DNA of 64,000 nt, from assembly GCF_017357225.1 (NCBI RefSeq), contig NZ_CP071604.1, positions 623,001 to 687,000 on the forward strand, read 5' to 3'. The DNA comes from Rhizobium binae. Lineage in GTDB: Bacteria; Pseudomonadota; Alphaproteobacteria; Rhizobiales; Rhizobiaceae. Shown here piece after piece: positions 1 to 8,960 of the stretch. Position 1 is the stretch's first letter; each line of letters opens with the position of its first letter. The notes beneath the pieces were generated by a model, which was given only the letters and a program-made list of their open reading frames with translations, searched no databases and was not told the origin of the DNA. A program made the translations under genes and the position numbers.

Positions 1-282
1 ATGGCGTGATGGCGAACGGTCGAGCCGGGATCGGACAAACCCGATCAGTGGGTGCCGCTTGAAAGCGCGTTGACCTGTCTGGGATCCGATCAGCGGACTA
101 CATCAGGGCCAGCGGCATGAACGCGCCGCAATCAAAGGCCGTATACATGCCTGCACCCGACCAATCTGCCGGAAACACCAAACTGCCCCTTGCCACGCGG
201 AGGCCGTCCATACATGCGGCGCTGAGGGAACCAAGTGAGCCCTGACGTGTTGAAATGCCGGATCGAAACGCTGGAGACCATC
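1..282. other. Left edge, no gene recognised
   Basis: No reading frame in this stretch has a convincing start, ribosome site or recognisable protein. It is probably the upstream region of the small secreted protein that begins at 283, plus the tail of whatever lies outside the window. Confidence 0.4.
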
Positions 283-546
283 ATGCAGGTGCTTCTTCGC
301 CTTTGGGCAACGACCTTGATTATCGGGTGCGGTGTCTTTGCCGGCTCCGCCTATGCCTCGCTCGAAACCGGCACGGACTATTCCGCGCTTCCGAAGGACC
401 AGATCGCGCTCAACGAATATACCGGAACGGCCGCCTGTCAGCCGGCAGAGCCGCACTATCTGCCGTCCTTCATCCGCACGGCGGACGGCACGATCATCGG
501 TGTCGGCTATGTCGAGGTGGAGAATGAAAGCGGCGCGGGCTGCTGA
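283..546 (+). CDS. Small secreted hypothetical protein
   Basis: 87 residues. A signal peptide is visible: a short charged start, a hydrophobic stretch (LWATTLIIGCGVFAG) and an SAYA-S cleavage site near residue 25. The mature part is about 60 residues and contains two cysteines, one in the middle (TAACQ) and one as the last residue, which could form a disulfide in the periplasm. The ATG at 283 was chosen because GGAG lies at 273-276 and the signal peptide starts there; an in-frame GTG at 235 would put the signal inside the protein. I do not recognise a domain. It stands alone, and the next gene lies on the other strand. Confidence 0.6.
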   Translation: MQVLLRLWATTLIIGCGVFAGSAYASLETGTDYSALPKDQIALNEYTGTAACQPAEPHYLPSFIRTADGTIIGVGYVEVENESGAGC

Positions 547-772
547 GAATCCGATCTGTTCGGACGAGGCTCGCCGGCGTTTCCGGTGACGAGCCTCTGA
601 CCATCATCATGATGGCTGCGTGTTTTCTATCGAAACAGCTGTCCCGGGCGCAACGCCCTTTGCGCCAGAACCCGGCACCTGCTCGATCCAGGGTTAAGTG
701 AAAATTAAACAATGCATCGTTCCGGCACGCCTTGCCGAACAAATCGAAAAACAGCCGGACGTTCCTGCCGTG

Positions 773-1018
773 TTAATGCAGCAGCTTCAGCTTCGCTTCT
801 TCGGCCGCCGCCAGGAACTCGGCCCTTGCCTCTTCGACGCTCTTGCGCCCGTCGAGTGCCGCCCGGCAGGTACTGCGCGCCTTGATATAATGCAGTCCGC
901 GCGCACTCGGCCAGAGATCCGCCAGACATTTCAGCGCATCGAACGGCCCGTTGACGGTTTTGAGGTCAGCGCCTTCGAAACCGACCTTGACCGGGTCGTT
1001 CCATTTTTCAGTTGCCAT
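773..1018 (-). CDS. DUF982 domain protein
   Basis: 81 residues. Pattern and length match the small DUF982 proteins that occur in many copies in rhizobial genomes: an N-terminal beta part (WNDPVKVGFEG), a central segment (GPFDALKCLADLWP) and a helical C-terminus rich in Ala and Glu. The function of the family is unknown. The frame is open well upstream, but the start at 1018 gives the usual family length, with sequence of AGGAG type just before it. Not linked to either neighbour as an operon. Confidence 0.75.
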   Translation of the reverse strand: MATEKWNDPVKVGFEGADLKTVNGPFDALKCLADLWPSARGLHYIKARSTCRAALDGRKSVEEARAEFLAAAEEAKLKLLH

Positions 1019-1281
1019 CGATGCTCCTCCGGGGTTTCGACAGAACCAAGTGTGCTGCGCCATCCTGTCCTCAGGGGGCCGCCGCCATGATAGCCATTCT
1101 AGCGAGAATTTTGCGGTCAACAATGGTGAATCGTTTGTTGCCGATGAGGCGAAATGCCAGCGTTTGTAAGACGGGTGGAGTCGCGTCCCGCCGTAAGAGG
1201 ATTTTTGGATGGTCGAAGATAAGTTGTATGGCGTTTGCGCGCTACTACCGCTACCGTGCTCGAGAAAGCCGAGGGCTCGAC

Positions 1282-1722
1282 ATGGGTTTCGATGGAAAAT
1301 GGATCTGGGCTGCGTTTCTGTGCGGTGCGCTGGCAATGCCTGCCCTTGCCGGTGGCGCAGAGACGTCCTCAGAAGAGGCTTTCCTAATCCGCATTTCTAC
1401 CGAGGTCATTCCAACAATGCAGCGGGAGTATCTGCGGGCCGCCCTACGTCGGTATCTTGAGGCCGGGGTGATAGATCTTGCTGCCTACGCTTGGTCGGAG
1501 AACTTTGAGCGATGGTATATTGAAGGCACGTTCGATGGAACAACTGCATGGCCCCACACACCAATTCCAGGCGAAGAGTTAGTAACCGGAGAAATGTTCG
1601 AGCTGTGGCAGTTTTCGCCGTTCGTACCCTATTATCTTGAGGTAACCGACATTCCCGATTGCACTGGCATGCAGTCCGCTTCGTGCGGACGGCTGCCCCT
1701 CAGCCTAACCCTCTCACGGTAA
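1282..1722 (+). CDS. Secreted hypothetical protein with repeat-derived C-terminus
   Basis: 146 residues with a signal peptide (hydrophobic core IWAAFLCGALAMPALA, cleavage probably after ALAG near residue 24). The mature part is mostly helical and acidic, with aromatic-rich segments (YAWSENFERWYIEGTF). No family recognised. The start at 1282 is preceded by GAGGG at a good distance and gives the signal peptide; the frame is open for 90 codons upstream. The last 12 or so residues (GRLPLSLTLSR) are encoded by the edge of a dispersed repeat (1689-1866), so the original C-terminus has probably been replaced or shifted. Confidence 0.55.
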   Translation: MGFDGKWIWAAFLCGALAMPALAGGAETSSEEAFLIRISTEVIPTMQREYLRAALRRYLEAGVIDLAAYAWSENFERWYIEGTFDGTTAWPHTPIPGEELVTGEMFELWQFSPFVPYYLEVTDIPDCTGMQSASCGRLPLSLTLSR

Positions 1723-1866
1723 AAGCGGCGAGGGGACGTGCCCGGCGAGAGGCCTGCGAGGACGGAGAGGTTGCGACATAACCCTTCGCCCCGTTTTCGG
1801 GGGGTGCGAAGGACGGTTCGAGACCCGTGGACAGGCCCCGGTCAGTGGCGGCAGCCAGATGAGGGG
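1689..1866. repeat. Dispersed palindromic repeat, rhizobial type
   Basis: The two ends are inverted relatives: GGCTGCCCCTCA at the left and, read on the other strand at the right end, CCCCTCATCTGGCTGCC. Inside is a hairpin at 1783-1812 with arms CCTTCGC and GCGAAGG around runs of C and G. This style of repeat (CCCCTCATCC.GGCTGCC ends with inner CCTTC/GAAGG hairpins) is common between genes in Rhizobium and Sinorhizobium. It runs into the 3' end of the preceding gene. Confidence 0.6.
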
Positions 1867-1905
1867 CTTGTCGAGTGCGGGAGAAATGATGTCGGATCAG
1901 AAAAC

Positions 1906-1980
1906 TGGTGCTGCCGAGTGGGATTGAACCACCGACCTCACCCTTACCAAGGGTGTGCTCTACCACTGAGCTACGGCAGC
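1906..1980 (-). tRNA. tRNA-Thr (anticodon GGU)
   Basis: Read on the minus strand, the 75-base gene starts GCTGCCG and ends CGGCAGC-A-CCA, so the acceptor stem pairs perfectly and CCA is encoded. The D arm has GTAGCTCAGTGGTAGAGC. The anticodon stem CACCC/GGGTG encloses the loop TTGGTAA, giving anticodon GGT. The T arm contains GGTTCAATCC. Confidence 0.95.
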
Positions 1981-2136
1981 AGGACCAGGACCCGTGCGAG
2001 CCGGGCGGCTCAAATCGCGGGAACGGGGCGGCTATTGCCACAGCTTGACGGCAAGCGCAAGCAACAAATTCCAACTTCGCGTGGATTGCGATGCGGGGGA
2101 CTTTTGGATCGGCGCGAATTCGGCTAATCCTGTCAC

Positions 2137-2331
2137 ATGAACGACAAGACCGAAACCGGCCAGCAGAGCCGCAAACAGGCGATCGAGGCACAGGCGAAAC
2201 TGCGCCGCGAGCGCGCGGCCGAAAAGCTCAGGGAAAATCTCAGCCGACGCAAACAGCAGGTGCGCGCCCGCCGCTCTGGCCAGGCCGACGAAACAAATGG
2301 GCTGCCCGCCGCAAAAATGGACGAATCGTAA
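2137..2331 (+). CDS. Small charged hypothetical protein upstream of murA
   Basis: 64 residues, very rich in Arg, Lys, Gln and Glu, and predicted to be one long helix (residues 8-45: QQSRKQAIEAQAKLRRERAAEKL...). No signal peptide or metal site. It resembles the short conserved protein found immediately before murA in Rhizobium genomes; its role is unknown. It reads in the same direction as murA, about 100 bases ahead. Confidence 0.6.
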   Translation: MNDKTETGQQSRKQAIEAQAKLRRERAAEKLRENLSRRKQQVRARRSGQADETNGLPAAKMDES

Positions 2332-2437
2332 TGTTCCGTCCAGCACGAATTGAAGCTCCGCAAGAAATCCCCTAAACACCCACTCCTTCTTTCAAGTCAG
2401 AACTTTCAGGAAAGGCGGGCGCGGCCCGTAGGCGCAC

Positions 2438-3730
2438 ATGGATCGTATCAGAATCGTCGGCGGTAATGAGCTGAATGGCATCATTCCGATTTCCGGCGCC
2501 AAGAATGCCGCACTGCCGCTGATGATCGCCTCGCTGCTGACCAGCGATACGCTGACGCTGGAAAACGTGCCGCATCTGGCCGATGTCGAACTTCTGATGC
2601 GCATCCTCGGCAATCACGGAGTCGACGTCGCCGTCAACGGCCGACGCGAGCGCCAGGAGGATTCCTACGCCCGCACGATCCATTTCACCTGCCGCACCAT
2701 CGTCGATACCACCGCTTCCTATGAACTGGTCTCGAAGATGCGCGCCTCCTTCTGGGTCATCGGCCCGCTGCTGGCCCGCGAGGGCCATTGCCGCGTGTCG
2801 CTGCCGGGCGGCTGCGCCATCGGCACACGCCCCGTCGACCTCTTCATCGAAGGCCTGACGGCGCTCGGCGCCACCATGGAGATCGATGCCGGTTACATCA
2901 ACGCCAAGGCCCCGGATGGCGGCCTGATCGGCGCGCGCTATACCTTCCCGAAGGTTTCGGTCGGCGCCACCCATGTGATGATGATGGCGGCAACGCTTGC
3001 CCGCGGCACCACGGTTATCGGCAATGCCGCCCGCGAGCCCGAAGTCGTCGACCTCGCCAACTGCCTGAACGCCATGGGCGCCAAGATCTCCGGCGCCGGC
3101 ACGGCGACCATCACCATCGAGGGCGTCACCTCGCTCTCCGGCGCCCGTCATCGCGTCCTGCCGGATCGCATCGAGACCGGCACCTATGCCATGGCCGTCG
3201 CCATGGCCGGCGGCGACGTCGTGCTCGAAAATACCGATGTGGCGCTGCTCGAGACGGCGCTGGAGACGCTCCGCCGCGCCGGCGCCGATATTTCCGCGAC
3301 CAATAATGGCATGCGCATCAAGCGCAATGGCGCCGGCATCAAGCCGGTCGATATCGTCACCGATCCTTTCCCGGGCTTCCCCACCGATCTGCAGGCGCAG
3401 TTCATGGCGCTGATGACCCGCTCCTCCGGCATCTCGCACGTCACCGAGACCATCTTCGAAAACCGCTTCATGCACGTGCAGGAGCTTGCCCGCCTCGGCG
3501 CCAGGATCACGCTCTCCGGCCAGACGGCGAAGATCGAAGGTGTCCAGCGGCTGCGCGGCGCGCCCGTCATGGCGACCGATCTGCGCGCTTCCGTTTCGCT
3601 CGTCATCGCCGGCCTTGCCGCCGAGGGCGAAACCACGGTCTCCCGCGTCTATCACCTCGATCGCGGTTTCGAGCGGCTCGAGGAGAAGCTGACCCGTTGC
3701 GGCGCCGTCGTCCAGCGCATCAGCGAGTAG
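2438..3730 (+). CDS. murA: UDP-N-acetylglucosamine 1-carboxyvinyltransferase
   Basis: 430 residues, normal for the family. MurA moves an enolpyruvyl group from phosphoenolpyruvate to UDP-GlcNAc, the first committed step of peptidoglycan synthesis in the cytoplasm. Visible features: the Lys22-Asn23 pair in [10 protein letters not shown] near the N-terminus, the loop [10 protein letters not shown] with the catalytic Cys126 (the fosfomycin target in other bacteria), and the inside-out alpha/beta repeats typical of EPSP-synthase-like enzymes. The start at 2438 gives the expected [10 protein letters not shown]-terminus. Followed by a DUF2948 gene and hisD in the usual rhizobial order. Confidence 0.97.
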   Translation: MDRIRIVGGNELNGIIPISGAKNAALPLMIASLLTSDTLTLENVPHLADVELLMRILGNHGVDVAVNGRRERQEDSYARTIHFTCRTIVDTTASYELVSKMRASFWVIGPLLAREGHCRVSLPGGCAIGTRPVDLFIEGLTALGATMEIDAGYINAKAPDGGLIGARYTFPKVSVGATHVMMMAATLARGTTVIGNAAREPEVVDLANCLNAMGAKISGAGTATITIEGVTSLSGARHRVLPDRIETGTYAMAVAMAGGDVVLENTDVALLETALETLRRAGADISATNNGMRIKRNGAGIKPVDIVTDPFPGFPTDLQAQFMALMTRSSGISHVTETIFENRFMHVQELARLGARITLSGQTAKIEGVQRLRGAPVMATDLRASVSLVIAGLAAEGETTVSRVYHLDRGFERLEEKLTRCGAVVQRISE

Positions 3731-3826
3731 GCCTCGTTCATCCCCGGTTGCGTAATCGGCCACAGCATCCTATTTCCCTTGTCTGACGCATCGCCATTCC
3801 GGCGGTGCCTGCTGGGATATGACCGA

Positions 3827-4258
3827 ATGACCGATCTGAAGCTTGTTGCGCTCGATGATGAGGATCTTGCCATCATCTCCGCGCATATGCAGGACAGCGT
3901 CTTCAAGGTCGGTGACATCGACTGGTCGCCGCGCGAGGCGCAATTCGCCCTTGCCGCCAATCGTTTCGTCTGGGAAGGTGCCGGGCGCAAGCGCAGGGGT
4001 TTCGAGCGCCGCCGGGCTGCGCTGGTCTTTAAGCGCGTGCTGGCCGTCCGCTCGCTCGGCATCGACCGCGGAAAACGGGACGAGGTGCTGTCGCTCCTGG
4101 CGCTGCGCTTCGAGAAGAAGGGCGAGGGGCCGGATGGCACGGTCGAGCTGGCGCTGTCGGGCACGGCCTCGATTGCCCTCGATGTCGAATGCATCGAGGC
4201 GCAGCTCGCCGATATCGGCGGCGCCTGGGAGGCGGCTTCCAGGCCGCGCCATCCCTGA
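3827..4258 (+). CDS. DUF2948 family protein
   Basis: 143 residues beginning MTDLKLVALDDEDL, with the conserved block DIDWSPREAQFALAANRFVWE near residue 40 and FERRRAALVFKRV near residue 60. This matches the DUF2948 family, found almost only in Alphaproteobacteria and usually between murA and hisD, as here. No biochemical role is known. The ATG at 3827 is preferred over an earlier in-frame TTG at 3779 because it matches the usual family start. Confidence 0.8.
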   Translation: MTDLKLVALDDEDLAIISAHMQDSVFKVGDIDWSPREAQFALAANRFVWEGAGRKRRGFERRRAALVFKRVLAVRSLGIDRGKRDEVLSLLALRFEKKGEGPDGTVELALSGTASIALDVECIEAQLADIGGAWEAASRPRHP

Positions 4259-4309
4259 CGCGCCAGACGTTTGAATGTTGCGGTTTCGAGTTGAGAAGGA
4301 ATATCGGCC

Positions 4310-5608
4310 TTGGCAATCTGGCTGGATCAGGCATCGGAAGGTTTCGAGCAGCGTTTCGCCGCTTTCCTGACGACGAAGCGCGAAGTCTCCGAGGATGTGA
4401 ACGCGGTGGCGCGCGCCATCATCGATGACGTCAGGGCACGCGGCGATGTGGCGCTTGCCGAATATTCGCTGAAATTCGACGGCATCGATTTCGCCACCGT
4501 CCCGATGCGCGTCACGCCCGAAGAGATCGATGCCGCCATCGAGGCGGTGCCGTCGGAAGTGCTGGGGGCGCTGAAGCTCGCAGCGCTGCGCATCGAAAGC
4601 CATCATCGCCGGCAGCTGCCGAAGGACGATATCTACGAGGATGATCTCGGCGTCCGTCTCGGCTCGCGCTGGACGGCGATCGAGGCGGTCGGGCTCTACG
4701 TCCCGGGCGGCACCGCGAGCTATCCGAGCTCGGTGCTGATGAATGCCGTGCCGGCCAAGGTCGCCGGCGTCGACCGTATCGTCATCGCCGTTCCCGCCAC
4801 CGGCGGCGCCGTCAATCCGGCGGTGCTCGCCGCCGCCAGGCTTGCCGGTGTGAGCGAGATCTACCGCGTCGGCGGCGCCCAGGCGATCGCCGCTCTCGCC
4901 TATGGAACCGAGACGATCGCCCCGGTCGCCAAGATCACCGGCCCCGGCAACGCCTATGTCGCCGCCGCCAAGCGCCATGTCTTCGGCACCGTCGGCATCG
5001 ATATGATCGCCGGCCCCTCCGAGGTGCTGGTGATTGCCGACGAGGACAACAATCCCGACTGGATTGCCGCCGATCTCCTGGCGCAGGCCGAGCACGATGC
5101 CAGCGCCCAGGCGATCCTGATCACCGACGATGCCGCATTCGGCAAGGCGGTGGAGCAGGCAGTCGAGAGCCAGCTGAAGACGCTGAACCGCGCGGAGACG
5201 GCGGCCGCCAGCTGGCGCGATTTCGGCGCGGTCATCCTGGTTGCCGACCTGAAACAGGCCATTCCGCTCGCCAACCGCATCGCCGCCGAACATCTCGAGC
5301 TTGCCGTCGCCGATCCGGACCGGCTGCTCGACGGCATCCGCAATGCCGGCGCGATCTTCCTCGGCGCCCATACGCCCGAGGTGATCGGCGATTATGTCGG
5401 CGGTTCGAACCATGTGCTGCCGACGGCGCGTTCGGCGCGCTTTTCCTCCGGTCTTTCGGTGCTCGATTTCGTCAAGCGCACCTCGATCCTGCGTCTTGGG
5501 CCGGGTGAGCTGCGCACGCTTGGGCCGGCGGCGATCGCGCTTGCGGTCTCCGAAGGTCTCGATGCCCATGCGCGATCCGTCGCGATCCGCCTCAACCTCG
5601 AAAGGTGA
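4310..5608 (+). CDS. hisD: Histidinol dehydrogenase
   Basis: 432 residues. HisD oxidises L-histidinol to L-histidine in two NAD-dependent steps, the end of histidine synthesis. Visible signatures: the nucleotide-binding segment [12 protein letters not shown], the [13 protein letters not shown] motif, Gln and His of the zinc site in [13 protein letters not shown], and [10 protein letters not shown] followed by RFSSGLSV near the C-terminus. The start is TTG at 4310, with GAGAAGGA about 10 bases upstream; no ATG in frame fits better. It lies in the same direction as murA and DUF2948 and leads directly into the UPF0262 gene 4 bases later. Confidence 0.96.
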   Translation: MAIWLDQASEGFEQRFAAFLTTKREVSEDVNAVARAIIDDVRARGDVALAEYSLKFDGIDFATVPMRVTPEEIDAAIEAVPSEVLGALKLAALRIESHHRRQLPKDDIYEDDLGVRLGSRWTAIEAVGLYVPGGTASYPSSVLMNAVPAKVAGVDRIVIAVPATGGAVNPAVLAAARLAGVSEIYRVGGAQAIAALAYGTETIAPVAKITGPGNAYVAAAKRHVFGTVGIDMIAGPSEVLVIADEDNNPDWIAADLLAQAEHDASAQAILITDDAAFGKAVEQAVESQLKTLNRAETAAASWRDFGAVILVADLKQAIPLANRIAAEHLELAVADPDRLLDGIRNAGAIFLGAHTPEVIGDYVGGSNHVLPTARSARFSSGLSVLDFVKRTSILRLGPGELRTLGPAAIALAVSEGLDAHARSVAIRLNLER

Positions 5609-5612
5609 GGGC

Positions 5613-6086
5613 ATGGCGGCGGGCGATTTCCGGCTTTGCGACGTCGTCCTGGACGATACGATCGGCCGTTCGACGCCCGATGTCGAGCATGAGCGCGCCG
5701 TCGCCATCTTCGATCTGATTGAGGAGAACAGTTTTGCGCCGATCGGCCATGCCGGCGGGCCCTATCGGCTGAACATCTCGCTGGTCGATTCGAAGCTGGT
5801 CTTCGCCATCACCACCGAAGATGGCGGCAATGTCGCCACCCATATCCTGTCGCTCACGCCCTTCCGGCGGATCGTCAAGGATTACTTCATGATCTGCGAG
5901 AGCTATTACGAAGCGATCCGTTCGGCGACGCCGAGCCGCATCGAGGCGATCGACATGGGCCGGCGCGGCATCCACAACGAGGGGTCGCAGACGCTGAAGG
6001 ACAGGCTGAACGGCAAGATCGACATCGATTTCGACACCGCCCGGCGGCTGTTCACGCTGGTCTGCGTGCTCTACTGGCGCGGATGA
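5613..6086 (+). CDS. UPF0262 family protein
   Basis: 157 residues. Contains the family's typical segments: [19 protein letters not shown] near the start, [16 protein letters not shown] in the middle and [13 protein letters not shown] toward the end. UPF0262 proteins are small cytosolic proteins of Alphaproteobacteria with no assigned function. The gene starts 4 bases after hisD and its stop overlaps the start of the following phosphatase gene by 4 bases (ATGA), so the three are almost certainly cotranscribed. Confidence 0.85.
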   Translation: MAAGDFRLCDVVLDDTIGRSTPDVEHERAVAIFDLIEENSFAPIGHAGGPYRLNISLVDSKLVFAITTEDGGNVATHILSLTPFRRIVKDYFMICESYYEAIRSATPSRIEAIDMGRRGIHNEGSQTLKDRLNGKIDIDFDTARRLFTLVCVLYWRG

Positions 6087-6568
6087 CGAAGATGGAGCTC
6101 GCCGCCGACGTTGGGGAGGGAAAGAGGCCGGGCGCCATCCTCTTCATGTGCGGGCTGAACGCCATCCGCTCGCCGATGGCGGAAATCATCGCCCGTAGCA
6201 TTCTGCCGTCCAATATCTATATAAGGTCCGCCGGCGTTCGCGCCGGCGAGCGCGATCCCTTCGTCGATGTCGTGCTCGAGGAGATCGGGCTTTCGCTCGG
6301 GCGCCGCCAGCCGCAGACGCTGGAAGAACTCGAGGACGATTATTTCGATCTGATCATCACGCTGTCGCCGCAGGCCCACCACGCCGCACTCGAGCTGACG
6401 CGCTCGAATGCAATCGACGTCGTCTACTGGCCGACCATGGACCCGACGGTTGTCACCGGGACGCGCGAGCAGATTCTCGAGAGCTATCGCGAGGTCCGCA
6501 ATCACCTCGCCGGCCTCATCGAAAGCCGGCTGCTCAAACGAAATGGCATTGCCGCGCAATCGGCTTGA
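6083..6568 (+). CDS. Low molecular weight phosphatase family protein
   Basis: 161 residues. The P-loop C-x5-R of the low molecular weight tyrosine phosphatase / arsenate reductase fold is visible at residues 23-29 ([14 protein letters not shown]), with the Ser-Pro that follows it in the family. An acidic loop near residue 119 (WPTMDPTV) can supply the general acid. It probably removes phosphate from a protein or small molecule in the cytoplasm; the substrate cannot be read from sequence. Translationally coupled to UPF0262. The order hisD - UPF0262 - phosphatase - infA is conserved in Rhizobiales. Confidence 0.85.
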   Translation: MTKMELAADVGEGKRPGAILFMCGLNAIRSPMAEIIARSILPSNIYIRSAGVRAGERDPFVDVVLEEIGLSLGRRQPQTLEELEDDYFDLIITLSPQAHHAALELTRSNAIDVVYWPTMDPTVVTGTREQILESYREVRNHLAGLIESRLLKRNGIAAQSA

Positions 6569-6691
6569 AAACAAATGACGGAAAGCCCGATCAACAAGGT
6601 TCACAAACCCGCCTTGATTGTGTAGTTTCCGCCCAAATTTTAAAGGCGCGCGCTGCGCTGCCTCTTCAACCCACAGGAAGAAAACCGCTAT

Positions 6692-6910
6692 ATGCCGAAA
6701 GAAGAAGTCCTCGAATTCCCGGGAATCGTCACCGAACTTCTGCCGAATGCGACGTTTCGCGTGAAGCTCGAAAACGAACACGAGATCATCGCCCATACCG
6801 CCGGCCGCATGCGCAAGAATCGCATCCGCGTTCTCGCCGGCGACAAGGTGCTTGTGGAAATGACGCCCTACGATCTGACCAAGGGCCGCATCACCTACCG
6901 TTTCAAGTAA
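6692..6910 (+). CDS. infA: Translation initiation factor IF-1
   Basis: 72 residues, the exact usual length. IF-1 is a single S1-like OB fold that binds the ribosomal A site during initiation. Recognised from [19 protein letters not shown], the [11 protein letters not shown] strand, [17 protein letters not shown] and the C-terminal GRITYRFK. The 123-base gap before it, more AT-rich than its surroundings, probably holds its own promoter. Confidence 0.98.
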   Translation: MPKEEVLEFPGIVTELLPNATFRVKLENEHEIIAHTAGRMRKNRIRVLAGDKVLVEMTPYDLTKGRITYRFK

Positions 6911-6965
6911 GCTTGCCCAAGGTCCTGCAAGGGTTTTTCTCCCGTCTGCCGATGGTCGAGGTTCC

Positions 6966-7586
6966 ATGACGCTGAAATATAAGCTCATTCTCGCCTCGGG
7001 CTCGCCTCGTCGCGTCGACCTGCTCAACCAGGCAGGCATCGAGCCCTCGCGCCTGATGCCGATGGATATCGACGAGACGCCGAAGAAGTCGGAGCATCCG
7101 CGTTCGCTCGCCCGAAGGCTTTCGGCCGAGAAGGCGCAAGCCGCCCTTGCCGCCATTAAGGGCGATGTCATCTGGAAGGGCAGTTATATCCTCTCAGCCG
7201 ATACGGTTGTCGCCGTCGGCCGGCGCATCCTTGGCAAGGCCGAGTTCGCCGATGAGGCGCTGAACTCGCTGCATCTTTTGTCGGGGCGCAACCATCTCGT
7301 CTATACCGGCGTTTGCTTGGTGACGCCGGATCGCAAGATCCGCCAGAAGATCGTCGAGACCAAGGTGCGCTTCAAGCGGCTGTCCGGCTTCGAGATCGAG
7401 AACTACCTGGCCTCCGGCCAGTGGCGCGGCAAGGCGGGCGCCTACGGCATCCAGGGGCTTGCCGGCACCTTCGTGCAGAAGATGGTGGGCTCCTACACCA
7501 ATGTCGTCGGCCTGCCGCTTTATGAAACCATTGTGCTTCTGACCGGCGAAGGCTTCGATGTGCATAGCCGGTGGCCCGAGGCCTGA
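6966..7586 (+). CDS. maf: Maf-like nucleotide pyrophosphatase
   Basis: 206 residues. Maf proteins hydrolyse non-canonical nucleoside triphosphates to monophosphates. The N-terminal LASGSPRR motif (residues 9-16) and the catalytic-Asp segment [16 protein letters not shown] are clear, as are the downstream [11 protein letters not shown] and [14 protein letters not shown] blocks. Which Maf subgroup (dTTP/UTP or m7GTP preference) is not certain. Located 55 bases after infA and 32 bases before yacG in the same direction; this trio is standard in Rhizobiales. Confidence 0.92.
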   Translation: MTLKYKLILASGSPRRVDLLNQAGIEPSRLMPMDIDETPKKSEHPRSLARRLSAEKAQAALAAIKGDVIWKGSYILSADTVVAVGRRILGKAEFADEALNSLHLLSGRNHLVYTGVCLVTPDRKIRQKIVETKVRFKRLSGFEIENYLASGQWRGKAGAYGIQGLAGTFVQKMVGSYTNVVGLPLYETIVLLTGEGFDVHSRWPEA

Positions 7587-7618
7587 GCCCGCGGCCGACG
7601 CCATAGGACGGACCGATC

Positions 7619-7831
7619 ATGCCCGATGACAACAAAGCCGCCGCCAAGGTCGAACCGCTGCGCAAGACGCGCCCCTGCCCCGAATGCGGCAAGCCGTCGA
7701 ATCGCGAACATTATCCCTTCTGCTCCAACCGCTGCCGCGAGGTCGATCTTTCCCGCTGGCTGACCGGCTCCTATGCCATTCCGGTTGCCGATGACGAGAC
7801 GAAGGCCGATTATCCCGACGAGGAAAACTAG
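7619..7831 (+). CDS. yacG: DNA gyrase inhibitor YacG (zinc protein)
   Basis: 70 residues. Four cysteines at 20, 23, 35 and 39 (PCPECGKP...FCSNRCRE) form the zinc site of the YacG family, followed by the conserved DLSRWLTGSYAIP block. E. coli YacG binds GyrB and blocks DNA binding by gyrase; the same role is inferred here. Has an acidic C-terminal tail. Last protein gene of the conserved block before tRNA-Phe. Confidence 0.93.
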   Translation: MPDDNKAAAKVEPLRKTRPCPECGKPSNREHYPFCSNRCREVDLSRWLTGSYAIPVADDETKADYPDEEN

Positions 7832-7911
7832 GGAAATCCGCCAGCGAAGCTCTTATTTTTCCTCATGAATCGGCAAATTCGGCAAGACCGTCAAAAAAGA
7901 GTCATTTGACG

Positions 7912-7940
7912 CTTGCCATGAGCGAACAAGATGCTATAAC
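7912..7940 (+). promoter_or_regulatory. Possible promoter of tRNA-Phe
   Basis: CTTGCC at 7912-7917 and TATAAC at 7935-7940 are separated by 17 bases, close to the alphaproteobacterial housekeeping pattern CTTGAC-N17-TATAAC. They lie about 70 bases before the tRNA. Read by eye only. Confidence 0.4.
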
Positions 7941-8009
7941 CCCGCTCGCTTCCGGGGCGAACCAAGGCCCCGCGGTTCTTTTCGCGAAGAACTCTTGAGA
8001 AGCGGGTTA

Positions 8010-8085
8010 GCCCAGGTAGCTCAGTTGGTAGAGCAGCGGATTGAAAATCCGCGTGTCACTGGTTCGATTCCGGTCCTGGGCACCA
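8010..8085 (+). tRNA. tRNA-Phe (anticodon GAA)
   Basis: 76 bases with acceptor stem GCCCAGG/CCTGGGC, D arm TAGCTCAGTTGGTAGAGCA, anticodon stem GCGGA/TCCGC around loop TTGAAAA (anticodon GAA), T arm GGTTCGATTCC and encoded CCA. A truncated IS3-type orfA begins about 70 bases downstream, and accessory genes follow. Confidence 0.96.
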
Positions 8086-8152
8086 CTCAATCCTCTATAA
8101 CTGATCTCCCATGAAAAGTATCGGATAGGCCGGCCAACAGACCGTCTGTTCA

Positions 8153-8390
8153 GAGCTTCGTGCCGCCCTTTCGTTGTCTTCGCCAGCATTTCGCTCAGCG
8201 TCGCCGCCGAGAGCCTGGATTCGGCCAAGAGCTTCTTGAGCTTCTGGTTCTCTTCCTCCAGAACTCCACATCTAATCCTTTTCGCATGGAGGCCGGCATT
8301 TCCGGACTGCGGGGATTGCCACCGATAGAAGCTCGGTTCGCTGATACCGTGCTCGTGGCAAACCGCTACCGTCACGCCGGCCTGATATTT
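8153..8390 (-). pseudogene. IS3-type transposase OrfA remnant, copy 1
   Basis: Encodes, on the minus strand, HEHGISEPSFYRW, then NAGLHAKRIR and EEENQKLKKLLAES, the helix-turn-helix and leucine-zipper parts of IS3-family OrfA proteins (IS407-like group). It is cut off at its N-terminal side at about 8390 (the first 20 or so residues of copy 2 are missing). It has a 6-base insertion and a 3-base loss relative to copy 2, and has lost the stop codon seen there, so the frame runs on into unrelated sequence. No OrfB is present. Nearly identical to the copy at 20637-20915 and in the same orientation. It abuts the DUF302 gene stop. Confidence 0.8.
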
Positions 8391-8872
8391 CATTGGCCGA
8401 CCGGTTCCGTCACCGCTTTAATGACGTCAGACGCCATCTTGAATTCCTTGTCGCGGCTGGTGATGCCGTGGCGTCGCGCGATCCAGGCAAAATCCGTGTA
8501 GGCGACGCGAACCGACCCATCCCTCGTTTTGTAGACGAGAACGCGGACCGGCCAATCGAGGCCGGCTGTGGGATTGGCAGTGATGAATGTCGTTCCGAGT
8601 GCCGGATTGCCGAACAGAATCAACCGTGAAGGCAGGACCTTGTTGCCAGCGGCCGTACCGAGAGCCGCTTGATCAATATCATCGAACAGCATGATGCCCT
8701 TCTCCGCGACATTGGCCTTGATCTTACTGACAGTCTCGTCAACCGAGTAACGGCTTTTCAGAACAACGACCCCGTCGCGCGCACCTGCCTGGGCGACTGA
8801 GGCGGGCGTTGCTGCGATTGCGGCTGCCAATGAAAGCATTGCGGTGAAGAATAGGTTGATCACTCTTTGCAT
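8390..8872 (-). CDS. Secreted DUF302 domain protein
   Basis: 160 residues with a signal peptide (FFTAMLSLAAAIAATPASVAQA, cut near residue 28). The mature part matches DUF302: VVLKSRYSVDETVSKIKANVAEKGI at the start, a DDIDQA turn, the central LPSRLILFGNP strand and the WPVRVLVYKT strand. DUF302 proteins are small periplasmic or cytosolic proteins often next to redox or metal genes; no activity is established. The stop codon sits exactly where the IS3 remnant begins, so the last codons may have been trimmed, though PVGQ is a plausible end. Confidence 0.8.
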   Translation of the reverse strand: MQRVINLFFTAMLSLAAAIAATPASVAQAGARDGVVVLKSRYSVDETVSKIKANVAEKGIMLFDDIDQAALGTAAGNKVLPSRLILFGNPALGTTFITANPTAGLDWPVRVLVYKTRDGSVRVAYTDFAWIARRHGITSRDKEFKMASDVIKAVTEPVGQ

Positions 8873-8960
8873 GTCATTCTCTCCTTTGGTTGGGTAGATT
8901 TTTGGGCGTAGTCGTCAGGTCGGGGCGGAACATCGTTCCCTCCGCTTCGATAGGCTGGGC

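Noticed and set aside
2372..3763. Long open frame on the minus strand across murA (463 codons)
   Set aside because: Antisense shadow of murA in GC-rich DNA; its product is Asp/Gly/Arg-rich with no domain.
3770..5707. Long minus-strand open frame of 645 codons
   Set aside because: Antisense to DUF2948 and hisD, biased composition, no recognisable protein.
8010..8085. tRNA-Phe as an integration site with a duplicated 3' end
   Set aside because: I could not find a second copy of the tRNA 3' end in the window, so no attachment site is called.
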